NCBI GenBank assembly: GCA_029248675.1
Contig: JAQWIX010000004.1
Coordinates: 1-36,774 of the forward strand
Direction: 5' to 3'
DNA: 36,774 nucleotides
Origin: Pseudomonadales bacterium
GTDB taxonomy: Bacteria; Pseudomonadota; Gammaproteobacteria; Pseudomonadales; Azotimanducaceae
A model generated the notes under the pieces. That model worked only from the letters and a program-made list of their open reading frames with translations. It had not been told where the DNA came from and searched no databases. Below, piece after piece: positions 15,731-24,402 of the stretch (its first letter is position 1; each line of letters starts with the position of its first letter). The position numbers and the translations under genes are program-made.

Positions 15731-17543
15731 GTTGGTGACCAACTTTCACTTCCTTCGCCCCTGGTGGCTAAGTGCTCTACTTCCTCTGGGACTGCTGATT
15801 TACCTTTGGATACGCAAAACTCGGCAGCACAGCACTTGGTCGGCAGCTATCAGCCAGCCACTGCTTGACGTGCTTTTGGACACACAAACCGTTAGTACCG
15901 CGGCACGGCTCAGAGCAGCGCTTTGGACAGGTGCCGTTCTGTCCACTGTCGCCCTAGCAGGCCCTTCTTGGGAAAAGCTGCCTCAGCCCGTAAGCCAGAA
16001 AAACGACGCGCTGGTGATCGTGCTTGACCTGTCACTTTCCATGTTCGCTCAGGACGTCTCGCCCTCTCGATTATCGAAGGCTCGTCAGAAAATTGTGGAC
16101 GCTCTGCGTTTGAGAGAAGAAGGCTCCACGGGACTGGTTGCTTATGCCGGTGACGGCCACGCGGTAGTGCCCATAACCGACGATGACAAGACCATCGAAA
16201 ATCTTCTGGGCGCCCTCTCCCCTGCCATGATGCCAGTTTTGGGAAGCAGGCCCGCCAGTGGCCTAATCCTCGCCAAAGAACTTTTCGCCAATGCGGGGTT
16301 GGTTGAGGGCCGGATCCTTTTGATCACCGATGGCATTCGTGAAACCAGCGAAGTCAGTCGCTTTCGCGACTCGTCTTTCCCAATCTCTATTCTGGGCGTG
16401 GGCACCGAGTCTGGCGCAAGAATTCCGGTGAATCGACCCAGCGAACCAACTCGGTACCTAACAGATGAATCAGGACGACAGATAATCGCTCGACTGGACC
16501 AGTCCCGGCTCATTCAAGCTGCGCAACAAAGTTATGGTCGCTACAGCCAACTCACCATTGGCGATGCAGACCTAGAAGTCACCCTGAGTACGCCCTTGCC
16601 CACCGAGGACGCTTCCATTGAGGTAGAGCGCGAATTCGATATCTGGGCAGACATGGGTTTTTGGCTTTGCTTACCCCTGGCCGTGATGATGCTGATGTCA
16701 TTCCGACGCGGGCTCTTTACTGCATGTTTCGTTTTGGTACTGATCCCTGAGCCGTCTTGGGCAGAAAATGTCGCTATCCCCTCGACCGCTAGCGGTATCT
16801 CCTCAACCTCAGAAACCCCCATTAATACGGATGCTACCTCAACCTCTCTTTCACGTTTCTGGCGTGGGCTTTGGCAGCGCCCGGATCAGCAAGGTTACCA
16901 AGCACTGCTAGACAACGACCCCGCGGCGGCAGCCGCTTTGTTTGAGAACCGGCAATGGCAAGGGGCTGCGCGCTATCGCAGCGGCGACTACGCTGCCTCG
17001 GCAGAGGACTTTGCCAGGGATCAAAGCCCTACCGGACTCTACAACCAGGGTAATGCACTGGCGAAACTGGGGCGCTATGCGGACGCCATCGAACGCTACG
17101 AGCAGGTGCTGTCCCGGGTACCCAATCAAGAGGACGCGGCTTTCAACAAAGCGCTACTGGAAGAACTGCTGGAACAACAAAGCCAACAAGAACAGCAGGA
17201 GCAGAATCAGCAGCAACAGGAGCAGCAGCGCCAGCAGTCAGACCAACAGTCCCAAAGCACCCCCTCACAGGAAGATGAATCTGATGATACCCAAGAGGAC
17301 CGCGACGATACCGATAAACAGGAGCAGAACGCTCCCGATCAACAACCGAACTCTCCCCCCGAGCAGGAACAAGAGCCGTTAGATGAACAGCAGCGTGATG
17401 AGAAACAGGAGGCCTTGGAACAGTGGCTGCGCCGTGTCCCCGATGATCCCGGCGGTCTGCTGCGCCGAAAATTCCAGCACGAAACCAAACAACGTCTGCG
17501 GCAAGGCGATTACAGCAACCGCCAAGACGAGCAGATTTGGTAG
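15723..17543 (+). CDS. batB: BatB-BatC fusion: VWA plus TPR protein
   Basis: A 606-residue protein. Membrane helices lie near 14-29 and 67-80, then a VWA domain (about 95-290) with MIDAS residues DLSLS (102-106) and LITDG (200-204). Two more hydrophobic segments follow near 312-343, the second ending EPSWAEN like a signal-peptide junction. Next come a periplasmic-type region with a TPR unit (about 438-471) and a Gln/Glu/Asp-rich disordered stretch (480-560). The end, EQWLRRVPDDPGGLLRRKF, is the characteristic BatC terminus. BatB and BatC are separate genes in some bacteria; here they are one polypeptide. The start overlaps batA by eight bases. Confidence 0.92.
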   Translation: MLELVTNFHFLRPWWLSALLPLGLLIYLWIRKTRQHSTWSAAISQPLLDVLLDTQTVSTAARLRAALWTGAVLSTVALAGPSWEKLPQPVSQKNDALVIVLDLSLSMFAQDVSPSRLSKARQKIVDALRLREEGSTGLVAYAGDGHAVVPITDDDKTIENLLGALSPAMMPVLGSRPASGLILAKELFANAGLVEGRILLITDGIRETSEVSRFRDSSFPISILGVGTESGARIPVNRPSEPTRYLTDESGRQIIARLDQSRLIQAAQQSYGRYSQLTIGDADLEVTLSTPLPTEDASIEVEREFDIWADMGFWLCLPLAVMMLMSFRRGLFTACFVLVLIPEPSWAENVAIPSTASGISSTSETPINTDATSTSLSRFWRGLWQRPDQQGYQALLDNDPAAAAALFENRQWQGAARYRSGDYAASAEDFARDQSPTGLYNQGNALAKLGRYADAIERYEQVLSRVPNQEDAAFNKALLEELLEQQSQQEQQEQNQQQQEQQRQQSDQQSQSTPSQEDESDDTQEDRDDTDKQEQNAPDQQPNSPPEQEQEPLDEQQRDEKQEALEQWLRRVPDDPGGLLRRKFQHETKQRLRQGDYSNRQDEQIW

Positions 17544-19261
17544 TGCATCACATGGGTAACAGTACCAAGGCTCACCTGACGTTTATTTTGCTCTGCATCG
17601 GCCTGTTAACCTTGGGGCCTGTTACCGCCCACAGTGAACTTCGTGCAGCGCTGTCCGCGTCTCAGGTCGAAGAGCTGGATTCTGTGCAGCTGGTGATCCG
17701 GGATCTGGGCGGACGGGAGACTCTCACTCCGGACCTATCCGGCCTTGATCAAGACTTTGTGGTACTTGGCGTTAACACCAGCAGCCAATACCAATTTATT
17801 AACGGGCGCGCCCAAAGCTGGGTTGACTACAATATTTCCTTACAGCCCAAAAAGACTGGTGTGCTGACCATCCCGCCAATAAGCATTGGCAACAAACGCA
17901 GCAAGCCGCTACAACTCACCGTCCGCCCTCTCAGTAACGCAGCCCGCCAAGAGATCGATGATTTAGTGTTTTATGAACTGGCTCTGTCCAATGACTCGGT
18001 TTATGTACAAAGCCAGCTACTGCTGACCCGACGTCTTATTTACGCCGAAGGCGTGCAACTGTACGGCGGTCAGCTGGACACACCGGAAATTGAAAACGCG
18101 CAAATCTTTGCCTTGGGGGAAGGCACAGCCACGCAGGTTCAACGCAATGGCCGCACCATGGGCTGTTTTGAACAACGCTACGCTGTTTTTCCTGAGAGCA
18201 GTGGCTCGCTGCTAATTCCCAGCGAGAGTCTCAACGCCAGCGTCCAGCTGCGCCGCAGTGGCGGCACCACTCGCAAAACCGTCAAGGTCAGTAGCGAGGA
18301 ACGTCTAGTTCAAGTCAGGGGAATACCCGCTGAATACCCAAGCGACGAACCCTGGCTGCCGGCAATAGCGGTTACTGCCAGCCAGCGTTATACGCCATCC
18401 GTGGAGCAGCAGGCGAAGGTTGGCGACACCATCAACGCAACGCTGACGATTACTGCCTTTGGCAACACCGGGGCCAGCGTAACGCCCCAAGAGATAAATC
18501 TTGATCCTGCAAAATTCAAGATCTATGCCCGGCCGGCTAGTATCGACAACGCCCTGACTGGCGAAAACCTCGTCGGTCAACGGATCGAATCAGTCGATTT
18601 AGTGCCAATTTCCGGGGGCACCCATGCCCTGCCCGGGGCTTCCATAACTTGGTGGAATATCGATACCGAGGAAGTGATGACTACAGTGATCCAGCCCGCC
18701 GTATTGAGCATAACCGGACCCGCCCCTTCCCCGCCCAAACTCCTTGAAGAGACAGCTATCGATGAGGCACGGGAACCCCAACTTGGGGGCACGGTAGAAA
18801 CCAACGCCAACCGGCTTGACTGGTGGATTTTGGCACTGGCGTTATTTGCTTTATTGGCGGTAAGGGCCATTCGCGGTCTTCGCCAGCATCCCACTAGTGC
18901 CGATAGCCCACCAGACCTCTTTCAGCCCACCCAAGACGCTGTTAACGCCCCTCAAGTGAGCTTAAAGCAGGCGCTAAAGGCCTTAGACGACGACCAGCCT
19001 GGGTCAATTCGACGACAGCTCATGGCCTTTCTATCCGGGCATTACCACCAGCCCCAACGATCGGCTCTTCAGATATTCCAAGCCAGCGACCCAAATGCTG
19101 ACGTCTTTGTGCGAAATCTGTCTGCCGCATGCTTTGGTGAAACCGAGCTTTCCCAAGCGCACCGACAACAAGGCAGGCAGGCCCTGATGAGCCTTAAGGA
19201 CAAAGCCAACAAGCAAACTCCGCGGTCGAACCCTTCGCTTCCGGCTCTGTATCCTGACTGA
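17543..19261 (+). CDS. batD: BatD family protein
   Basis: A 572-residue secreted or anchored protein. It has an N-terminal signal peptide (LTFILLCIGLLTLGPVTAHS), a long beta-rich periplasmic part, and one membrane helix near residues 430-446 (WWILALALFALLAVRAI). A cytoplasmic helical tail follows. The QYQFINGRAQSWVDYN region resembles the conserved BatD core, including the Ser-x-Gln-x-x-x-x-Asn-G pattern. The start could be the GTG that overlaps the previous stop by one base (TAGTG) or the ATG at 17552; neither has a clear ribosome-binding site, which fits coupling. It is the last gene of the operon and converges on pepN, with 19 bases between their stops. Confidence 0.9.
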   Translation: MHHMGNSTKAHLTFILLCIGLLTLGPVTAHSELRAALSASQVEELDSVQLVIRDLGGRETLTPDLSGLDQDFVVLGVNTSSQYQFINGRAQSWVDYNISLQPKKTGVLTIPPISIGNKRSKPLQLTVRPLSNAARQEIDDLVFYELALSNDSVYVQSQLLLTRRLIYAEGVQLYGGQLDTPEIENAQIFALGEGTATQVQRNGRTMGCFEQRYAVFPESSGSLLIPSESLNASVQLRRSGGTTRKTVKVSSEERLVQVRGIPAEYPSDEPWLPAIAVTASQRYTPSVEQQAKVGDTINATLTITAFGNTGASVTPQEINLDPAKFKIYARPASIDNALTGENLVGQRIESVDLVPISGGTHALPGASITWWNIDTEEVMTTVIQPAVLSITGPAPSPPKLLEETAIDEAREPQLGGTVETNANRLDWWILALALFALLAVRAIRGLRQHPTSADSPPDLFQPTQDAVNAPQVSLKQALKALDDDQPGSIRRQLMAFLSGHYHQPQRSALQIFQASDPNADVFVRNLSAACFGETELSQAHRQQGRQALMSLKDKANKQTPRSNPSLPALYPD

Positions 19262-19280
19262 TGAGCAGCCGAGCAGTTAG

Positions 19281-21959
19281 CTAGGCTAGACTCTTTATCA
19301 CAATTTCGTACAGATCACGGGACAGATTTGGGCTCTCTGCCAGTTCGTTTAGGCGTGCCCGCATGAGTTGTTGCCGGGCGGTATCGTAGCGCCCCATCCG
19401 CGTCAGTGGGGTTGCCAAACGAGACGCGATCTGAGGGTTCAAGGCATCCAACTTTTCAATGGCCTCTTTTAGAAACTGATAGCCAGAACCGTCTAGGGCA
19501 TGAAAGCGACGGTTATTTAACATGCCAAAAGCACTGTAGACCGAGCGGACTCGGTTGGGGTTTTTAACATCGAAATCTTGATGAGCCTCCAGCGCCTTTA
19601 ACCCATCTATGGTAATCAGCGGACTTTGAGCCTGCAGGTTGAACCACAGATCGATCACCAGTGCGTAGTCTTTCCAGCGCTGATAGAAATCCTGTAACAG
19701 CGACTGACGATAATCCTCACTTACCCCTTCATGTCGGCATGCAATTCCCAGCACCGTGCGGCGATCCGTAAGATTGTCCGCCTTGCGATAACGCGCCTCC
19801 AAACGCTGCTCTAGCTCGCCACCCGATAGGGTTCTGCACAAATAAGAAAAGGCCATATTGCCCAGCGCTCGACTGGCCATGCCTTGAGCATCGGCTTGAT
19901 AGGCTTGCTTGGCTTCGTGCTTGTCTACCAGCTGGGCCCAAATCTCGGCGTGGGCCAGACCCGCCTTACTAACCGCCGCGTCACGGGCATCCAGCAACGC
20001 ATCAACCTGAAACCCTCGCAGCTGCTCAAACAGATAGTTCTCGTTAGGAACTGACAGCATAGTCGCCGCCAAAAGTTGATCCTCGGCTGTCTCGCGCCGA
20101 AGCGCGTCCTCTGCCAAGCTGCCCAGCACTGCGACGGGACTCACGCTGGCCTGGATATCGTTGTCGAAATGCTGCATCCACAGGGTCTGCATGGCATCCC
20201 AGCGCACGAAGCCATCGGTGTCGTGTCTCACCAAAAAAGCCAACTCCTCTGGATCACGCGAATGAGTTACTTTGACCGGCGCAGAAAACCCCCTCAAAAA
20301 ACTGACCACGGGTTTGGTGGCCAAACCGGAGACCTCTAAATGGGTGACCGACTCTTTGGCCCCAACCAGTAAAGTGTGACCGCTGTCTCTCAGACTGACC
20401 TCAGCGTCGCTGTGTAGCGTTGAAGGATCCAACGACAACGGATCCCCTGCGACGCCCAACAAACCTAAGGCCAAGGGCATGTGGAACGGACGCTGATGCT
20501 TCTGATTCGGCAGATTTGCCGGCGCTTGAACAATCTCAAGATTCAACGTGCCGTCGGCGAAACTTTCCCTGATCTCCACCTGTGGTGTGCCGGGCTGCTC
20601 GTACCAGAGCTTGAACTGGTTTAGATCAATACCACCGGCCTCGGACATGGCCTGCGCAAAATCATCGGTGGTGGCCGCTGTGCAATCATGACGATCAAAG
20701 TACAAGTCGGTGCCGCGCCGGAAGGCTTCCTGCCCCAGCAGGGTGTGATACATCCGAACCACCTCAGCACCTTTTTCGTAGATGGTGGTGGTGTAGAAGT
20801 TCGAGATTTCCATGTAGCTGTTTGGGCGCACCGGATGGGCCAAGGGGCCCGCGTCTTCGGCGAATTGAATGGCCCGCAAAAATCCAACATCTTCAATACG
20901 CTTAACAGCACGAGAATTCATATCGCTGGAAAACTCAGCGTCTCGAAAGACGGTAAAGCCTTCTTTTAAGCTGAGCTGAAACCAATCCCGGCAGGTGACT
21001 CGATTACCGGACCAGTTATGGAAGTACTCGTGGGCTACTACGGCTTCTACACGCTGATAGGCGTCATCGGTGGCGGTATCCGGCGAAGCCAAAACGCAGG
21101 AGGTGTTGAAGACATTCAGGCCTTTGTTTTCCATGGCTCCCATATTGAAATCTTCGACCGCCACGATCATAAAGATGTCGAGATCGTATTCCCGACCGAA
21201 CGCTTCCTCATCCCAACGCATGGATCGTTTGAGCACGTCCATGGCGTAATCACACTGACCGATGTTGTGAGACTCGGAGAAAATCTGCAGCTTCACTTCT
21301 CGCCCGCTCATGGTGGTGAAACTGTCTTCCAGCACCGCGAGCTTTCCAGCCACCAGAGCAAACAGATAGCTGGGCTTGGGGAATGGGTCCTGCCAGGTGG
21401 CCTCTTTGCGTCCGTCATCGAGCGCTTGTTCGCTGACCAAGTTGCCATTGGACAGTAAGTTCGGGTAATCCCGGGCATCGGCGACAATGGTCGTTTTGAA
21501 GGTAGCCAACACGTCCGGGCGATCTTGATAGTAGGTAATCTTCCGAAAGCCCTCAGCTTCGCACTGGGTACAGTACATGCTGCTGGATCGATACAGCCCC
21601 TCAAGGGCCGTATTTTTCTCTGGACAGATCTCGGTAACGATCTGTATCTCGTGATCCGACTCTAAGCCAAACAATTTGAGACCTCGGGAAGATAGCTCGT
21701 ATTCGTTATCCTCCAACGCTCGTCCGTCCACGCTAACGGACAAAAGGGTGAGGTCCTCCCCCAGCAATTCCAAAACATCGGAGGCGTGATCCAATCTACG
21801 CACATGCAGGTTAGAGGATACAGTGGTCACACCATCTCGAATATCGAAGTGCAGCTCTGTTTGTTCTGTGGTGTAAGTCGGCGGACGGTAGTCTGCCAAA
21901 TAAACTGCCTTTGCGACTGCGTTTGCGTTAGTCGACATTGCATCAGATGCGTTAGACAT
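19281..21959 (-). CDS. pepN: aminopeptidase N (M1 metallopeptidase)
   Basis: Removes N-terminal residues from peptides in the cytoplasm. The 892-residue length is typical of bacterial PepN. The substrate-binding GAMEN motif is at 274-278. The zinc site HEYFH is at 310-314, with the third ligand Glu333 in LKEGFTVFRD. The catalytic tyrosine region (EISNFYTTTIYEKGAEVVRM) and the C-terminal helical domain (DUF3458-type, from about 440) are intact. AGGGA lies seven bases upstream of the ATG. It is transcribed alone. No signal peptide. Confidence 0.98.
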   Translation of the reverse strand: MSNASDAMSTNANAVAKAVYLADYRPPTYTTEQTELHFDIRDGVTTVSSNLHVRRLDHASDVLELLGEDLTLLSVSVDGRALEDNEYELSSRGLKLFGLESDHEIQIVTEICPEKNTALEGLYRSSSMYCTQCEAEGFRKITYYQDRPDVLATFKTTIVADARDYPNLLSNGNLVSEQALDDGRKEATWQDPFPKPSYLFALVAGKLAVLEDSFTTMSGREVKLQIFSESHNIGQCDYAMDVLKRSMRWDEEAFGREYDLDIFMIVAVEDFNMGAMENKGLNVFNTSCVLASPDTATDDAYQRVEAVVAHEYFHNWSGNRVTCRDWFQLSLKEGFTVFRDAEFSSDMNSRAVKRIEDVGFLRAIQFAEDAGPLAHPVRPNSYMEISNFYTTTIYEKGAEVVRMYHTLLGQEAFRRGTDLYFDRHDCTAATTDDFAQAMSEAGGIDLNQFKLWYEQPGTPQVEIRESFADGTLNLEIVQAPANLPNQKHQRPFHMPLALGLLGVAGDPLSLDPSTLHSDAEVSLRDSGHTLLVGAKESVTHLEVSGLATKPVVSFLRGFSAPVKVTHSRDPEELAFLVRHDTDGFVRWDAMQTLWMQHFDNDIQASVSPVAVLGSLAEDALRRETAEDQLLAATMLSVPNENYLFEQLRGFQVDALLDARDAAVSKAGLAHAEIWAQLVDKHEAKQAYQADAQGMASRALGNMAFSYLCRTLSGGELEQRLEARYRKADNLTDRRTVLGIACRHEGVSEDYRQSLLQDFYQRWKDYALVIDLWFNLQAQSPLITIDGLKALEAHQDFDVKNPNRVRSVYSAFGMLNNRRFHALDGSGYQFLKEAIEKLDALNPQIASRLATPLTRMGRYDTARQQLMRARLNELAESPNLSRDLYEIVIKSLA

Positions 21960-22114
21960 GGACTGTCCCTATGAGAAAACCCCAGTCTACTACACCAATT
22001 GGGATGCTAGCAGGGTTAGGTATAACGGCGTAATTCGACCATTCTTTTACCGGCAAGCTGATACTTTTGTCGCTTCACCAGTGGTCCTAGACCGCGTTTT
22101 TCGATCCTTTTGCA

Positions 22115-22138
22115 ACTCGGACTATGACTCGGACTGTG
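22115..22138. repeat. 12-bp tandem duplication across the NTF2-like gene's stop
   Basis: ACTCGGACTATG (22115-22126) is followed at once by ACTCGGACTGTG (22127-22138), 11 of 12 bases equal. The minus-strand stop codon of the SnoaL/NTF2-like gene (22122-22124) falls in the first unit. The second unit encodes part of its C-terminal PQSES. Confidence 0.9.
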
Positions 22139-22511
22139 GCTGGGATGCGAGCCCGAGATACACTTCTTTTACAATTTTGCCTTGATCCACCGTGAAAACA
22201 CCGACCTCTCGCATGGAATTGCGCTTGCCGTCCATGGTGACGTCCATTGTAAAACCCACCACAAACACCTCGCTTCCACTGCCTGCAAATGGACCATCAA
22301 CCTCAACGCTATGAACTGTGGCTACACTGTCCCACCACGCGTGTTTTTCGCGGACAGCATCGATGCCCTCCCACACTTGGGCATCTGCTTCCGGGTCGCT
22401 CATCACTTCAACACTTACGATGCCATCGGCATACAGCTCATCAAGTGCCTTGGCGTCCTGTCCAGTGCTCGTGAGTTCAACCAGTCTCAGGGCAACCGTT
22501 CTCGTATCCAT
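22122..22511 (-). CDS. SnoaL/NTF2-like protein
   Basis: A 129-residue protein with the cone-shaped NTF2 fold pattern. N-terminal helices (MDTRTVALRLVELTSTGQ) are followed by DELYADGIVSVEV, an acidic WEGIDAVREKHAWW helix, and the terminal beta strands FVVGFTMDVTMDGKRNSM and VGVFTVDQGKIVKEVYL. Members of this fold are often small-molecule isomerases, hydrolases or orphan binding proteins, so no reaction is assigned. The ATG at 22511 has a strong AGGAGG eight bases upstream. Monocistronic, divergent from the XdhC-like gene. Confidence 0.85.
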   Translation of the reverse strand: MDTRTVALRLVELTSTGQDAKALDELYADGIVSVEVMSDPEADAQVWEGIDAVREKHAWWDSVATVHSVEVDGPFAGSGSEVFVVGFTMDVTMDGKRNSMREVGVFTVDQGKIVKEVYLGLASQPQSES

Positions 22512-22686
22512 AACACTTCCCTCCTCTTTGTAGTCGCAATACTAGCCATGTGGCGCCCAAGCCGCGGTGATGGCGATCACAGTGCGACCAAGTTGCGGCT
22601 CGCTCCTACTCGATGCTGCTAGTGGCGGGAAAGACCACAAAAGGCTAGGGTTCGCTTCTCTTCAACAGGATTATTTGGGCCTTTCG

Positions 22687-23685
22687 ATGCTGCAAGCTGT
22701 GGATAAAGAAGTACTGGATCAGGTGAATGCGTGGTTATCCGACGATGCCGCCTGCTGGCTGGCCACCGTCGTGCAAACTTGGGGATCCTCACCTAGACCC
22801 GTGGGGTCCTTGTTGACCTGCAATGAGCATGGCATTGTTGTTGGTTCACTTTCCGGCGGCTGTGTTGAGGACGATCTGCTGGAAAAACTGACAGCGGGAG
22901 AACTGGCCAACGAAGGCCCAGAATTCTTTCAGTATGGGATCACTGCCGAAGAAACCGAAAAGCTCGGCCTACCCTGCGGCGGACATCTCTACATCGTCGT
23001 CGAACCCATTAAACCCACGAGCGAGAATCTGCAGCACTTCCAAGAGCTTTCCGAGGCCTTGGCCGAACGCCGCTGCACCAAGCGCATTGTTGACCTGGCT
23101 GCGGGGCACATGTCATTTGTTGCACCAAGCCCCCCGGCACCACTGCATTGGGACCCGGACCGCCAGCGGTTAGAACACACCTACGGCCCAGCGCACCAAC
23201 TCTTTATTATCGGCTCGGGAATGGTCAGTGCTTATTTGGCGCAAATGGCGTTGAGCTTAGATTACGAGATTACAGTATGCGACCCGAGACAGGATTTACT
23301 GGAGCAATTTGCCGTGGATGGTGTGCGAAAAATCGCTGACATGCCTGACGATGCTGTGCGTGCGCACGCCAACGATCCGGCCACCGCCATTGTCGCTCTG
23401 ACCCACGATCCGCGTATCGACGACATGGGGCTAATGGAGGCGCTTAGCAGCGACGCTTTTTACATTGGCGCCATGGGTTCCAGCCACACCTCTGCGGCTC
23501 GTCGCGAGCGGCTACTGGATCTTGATGTCAGCGCCGGCGATCTTGCCCGACTCCACGCTCCCATCGGACTGCCCATCGGCAGTAAAACTCCGCCGGAAAT
23601 CGCCATTGCTATTTTGGCGGAAATCACCGCCGTGCGGAAAAGCAAGACCGAGCCGGCGGTAGAACACCTAGCCGCCCTTGCTTAG
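22687..23685 (+). CDS. XdhC/CoxI-family molybdenum hydroxylase maturation protein
   Basis: Members bind molybdenum cofactor and help sulfurate or insert it into xanthine dehydrogenase-type enzymes. The 332-residue protein has the N-terminal XdhC_CoxI domain (ATVVQTWGSSPRPVGSLL, then LSGGCVEDDL with the conserved Cys). A C-terminal Rossmann domain follows (LFIIGSGMVSAYLAQMA ... YIGAMGSSHTSAARRERLL ... IGLPIGSKTPPEIAIAILAE). I start at ATG 22687, where family similarity begins; the frame is open upstream to 22567, but that part is unconserved. It precedes a MocA-like nucleotidyltransferase by 30 bases, a common pairing. The target hydroxylase is not in this window. Confidence 0.9.
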   Translation: MLQAVDKEVLDQVNAWLSDDAACWLATVVQTWGSSPRPVGSLLTCNEHGIVVGSLSGGCVEDDLLEKLTAGELANEGPEFFQYGITAEETEKLGLPCGGHLYIVVEPIKPTSENLQHFQELSEALAERRCTKRIVDLAAGHMSFVAPSPPAPLHWDPDRQRLEHTYGPAHQLFIIGSGMVSAYLAQMALSLDYEITVCDPRQDLLEQFAVDGVRKIADMPDDAVRAHANDPATAIVALTHDPRIDDMGLMEALSSDAFYIGAMGSSHTSAARRERLLDLDVSAGDLARLHAPIGLPIGSKTPPEIAIAILAEITAVRKSKTEPAVEHLAALA

Positions 23686-23715
23686 GCCGGTCGCGGGTAA
23701 CCGTGCCCCAACGAC

Positions 23716-24318
23716 ATGTCAGCAAACAAAATGACAATTGGTGCCATCGTACTGGCGGCAGGCTTTGGCAGACGTTTCGGCAGCGACAAACGTCTAGTAG
23801 CCTTGAATGGAAAGTCCGTGGCAGAAACGACGCTAACCGCCTATGCCTCGGTATTTGCACACCTTCGGGTTGTTCTTCGACCTGAGGACGAGGCGTTAGC
23901 CGAGCGCTTAGCCACGTTTGCTGAAGTGATTTTCGCCGAGCAGGCTCATTTTGGTATGGGGCACTCTTTGGCATCTGGTATCGCCGGCGTGGGCTGGAAT
24001 TGGGCCTTCATCGGCTTGGCCGATATGCCTTACGTACAAACAACCACATTGAGGCGACTGATTCAGACTGCCTCGACCAGCAAGCGGCTAATTGTGCGCC
24101 CACACTGCCTACCGGATAAGACCCAATCGGCACAGCAGCCACCCCATGGTCATCCAATCGGATTTCATCGCACCCTATTCCCAGAGCTTGAGGCATTGAC
24201 CGGAGATCAAGGAGCCCGGGACGTTCTCAAGAACAGGCTAGCCGACATTCAAGAAATCCCGGTGGACGACCCTGGCGTCAGCCGTGATATCGACCAACCG
24301 AAAGACTTAGTGGTCTAG
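23716..24318 (+). CDS. MobA/MocA-like molybdopterin nucleotidyltransferase
   Basis: A 200-residue NTP-transferase-fold protein. The N-terminal nucleotide loop is VLAAGFGRRFGSDKRL (L-A-A-G-x-G-x-x-x-G-x-x-K), followed by the metal-binding Asp in GLADMPYV. GHPIGFH and GDQGARDVL match the MocA/CoxI-associated type that makes molybdopterin cytosine dinucleotide. Together with the XdhC-like gene it suggests that the cell matures a xanthine- or CO-dehydrogenase-like hydroxylase. Two in-frame ATGs (23716, 23731) are possible starts. Nucleotide preference (CTP against GTP) cannot be settled from motifs alone. Confidence 0.88.
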   Translation: MSANKMTIGAIVLAAGFGRRFGSDKRLVALNGKSVAETTLTAYASVFAHLRVVLRPEDEALAERLATFAEVIFAEQAHFGMGHSLASGIAGVGWNWAFIGLADMPYVQTTTLRRLIQTASTSKRLIVRPHCLPDKTQSAQQPPHGHPIGFHRTLFPELEALTGDQGARDVLKNRLADIQEIPVDDPGVSRDIDQPKDLVV

Positions 24319-24342
24319 CCCACCCCTCAAATCACTGTTACA

Positions 24343-24388
24343 TCGGCTTTATCTAGCCGACAGCTTGCACTTAATCAGTAGTGCAGCA
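24343..24388. terminator. hairpins between converging mocA-like and nadK genes
   Basis: TCGGCT (24343-24348) pairs with AGCCGA (24355-24360) over a six-base loop. A second, imperfect inverted repeat (CTTGCACT against AGTGCAGCAAG) follows. Neither has a T run, so this is at most a weak or rho-assisted bidirectional terminator. Confidence 0.3.
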
Positions 24389-24402
24389 AGAGCAACGTGT
24401 TC

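Noticed and set aside
17160-17400. CAG/CAA-rich stretch as a microsatellite or contingency locus
   Set aside because: CAG and CAA codons alternate irregularly with others and encode a disordered Gln-rich tract; there is no uniform repeat unit that would slip.
21018-21458. 146-codon open frame on the plus strand inside pepN
   Set aside because: It lies wholly antisense to the zinc-site part of pepN, has no ribosome-binding site, and its composition is that of a reverse-strand shadow.
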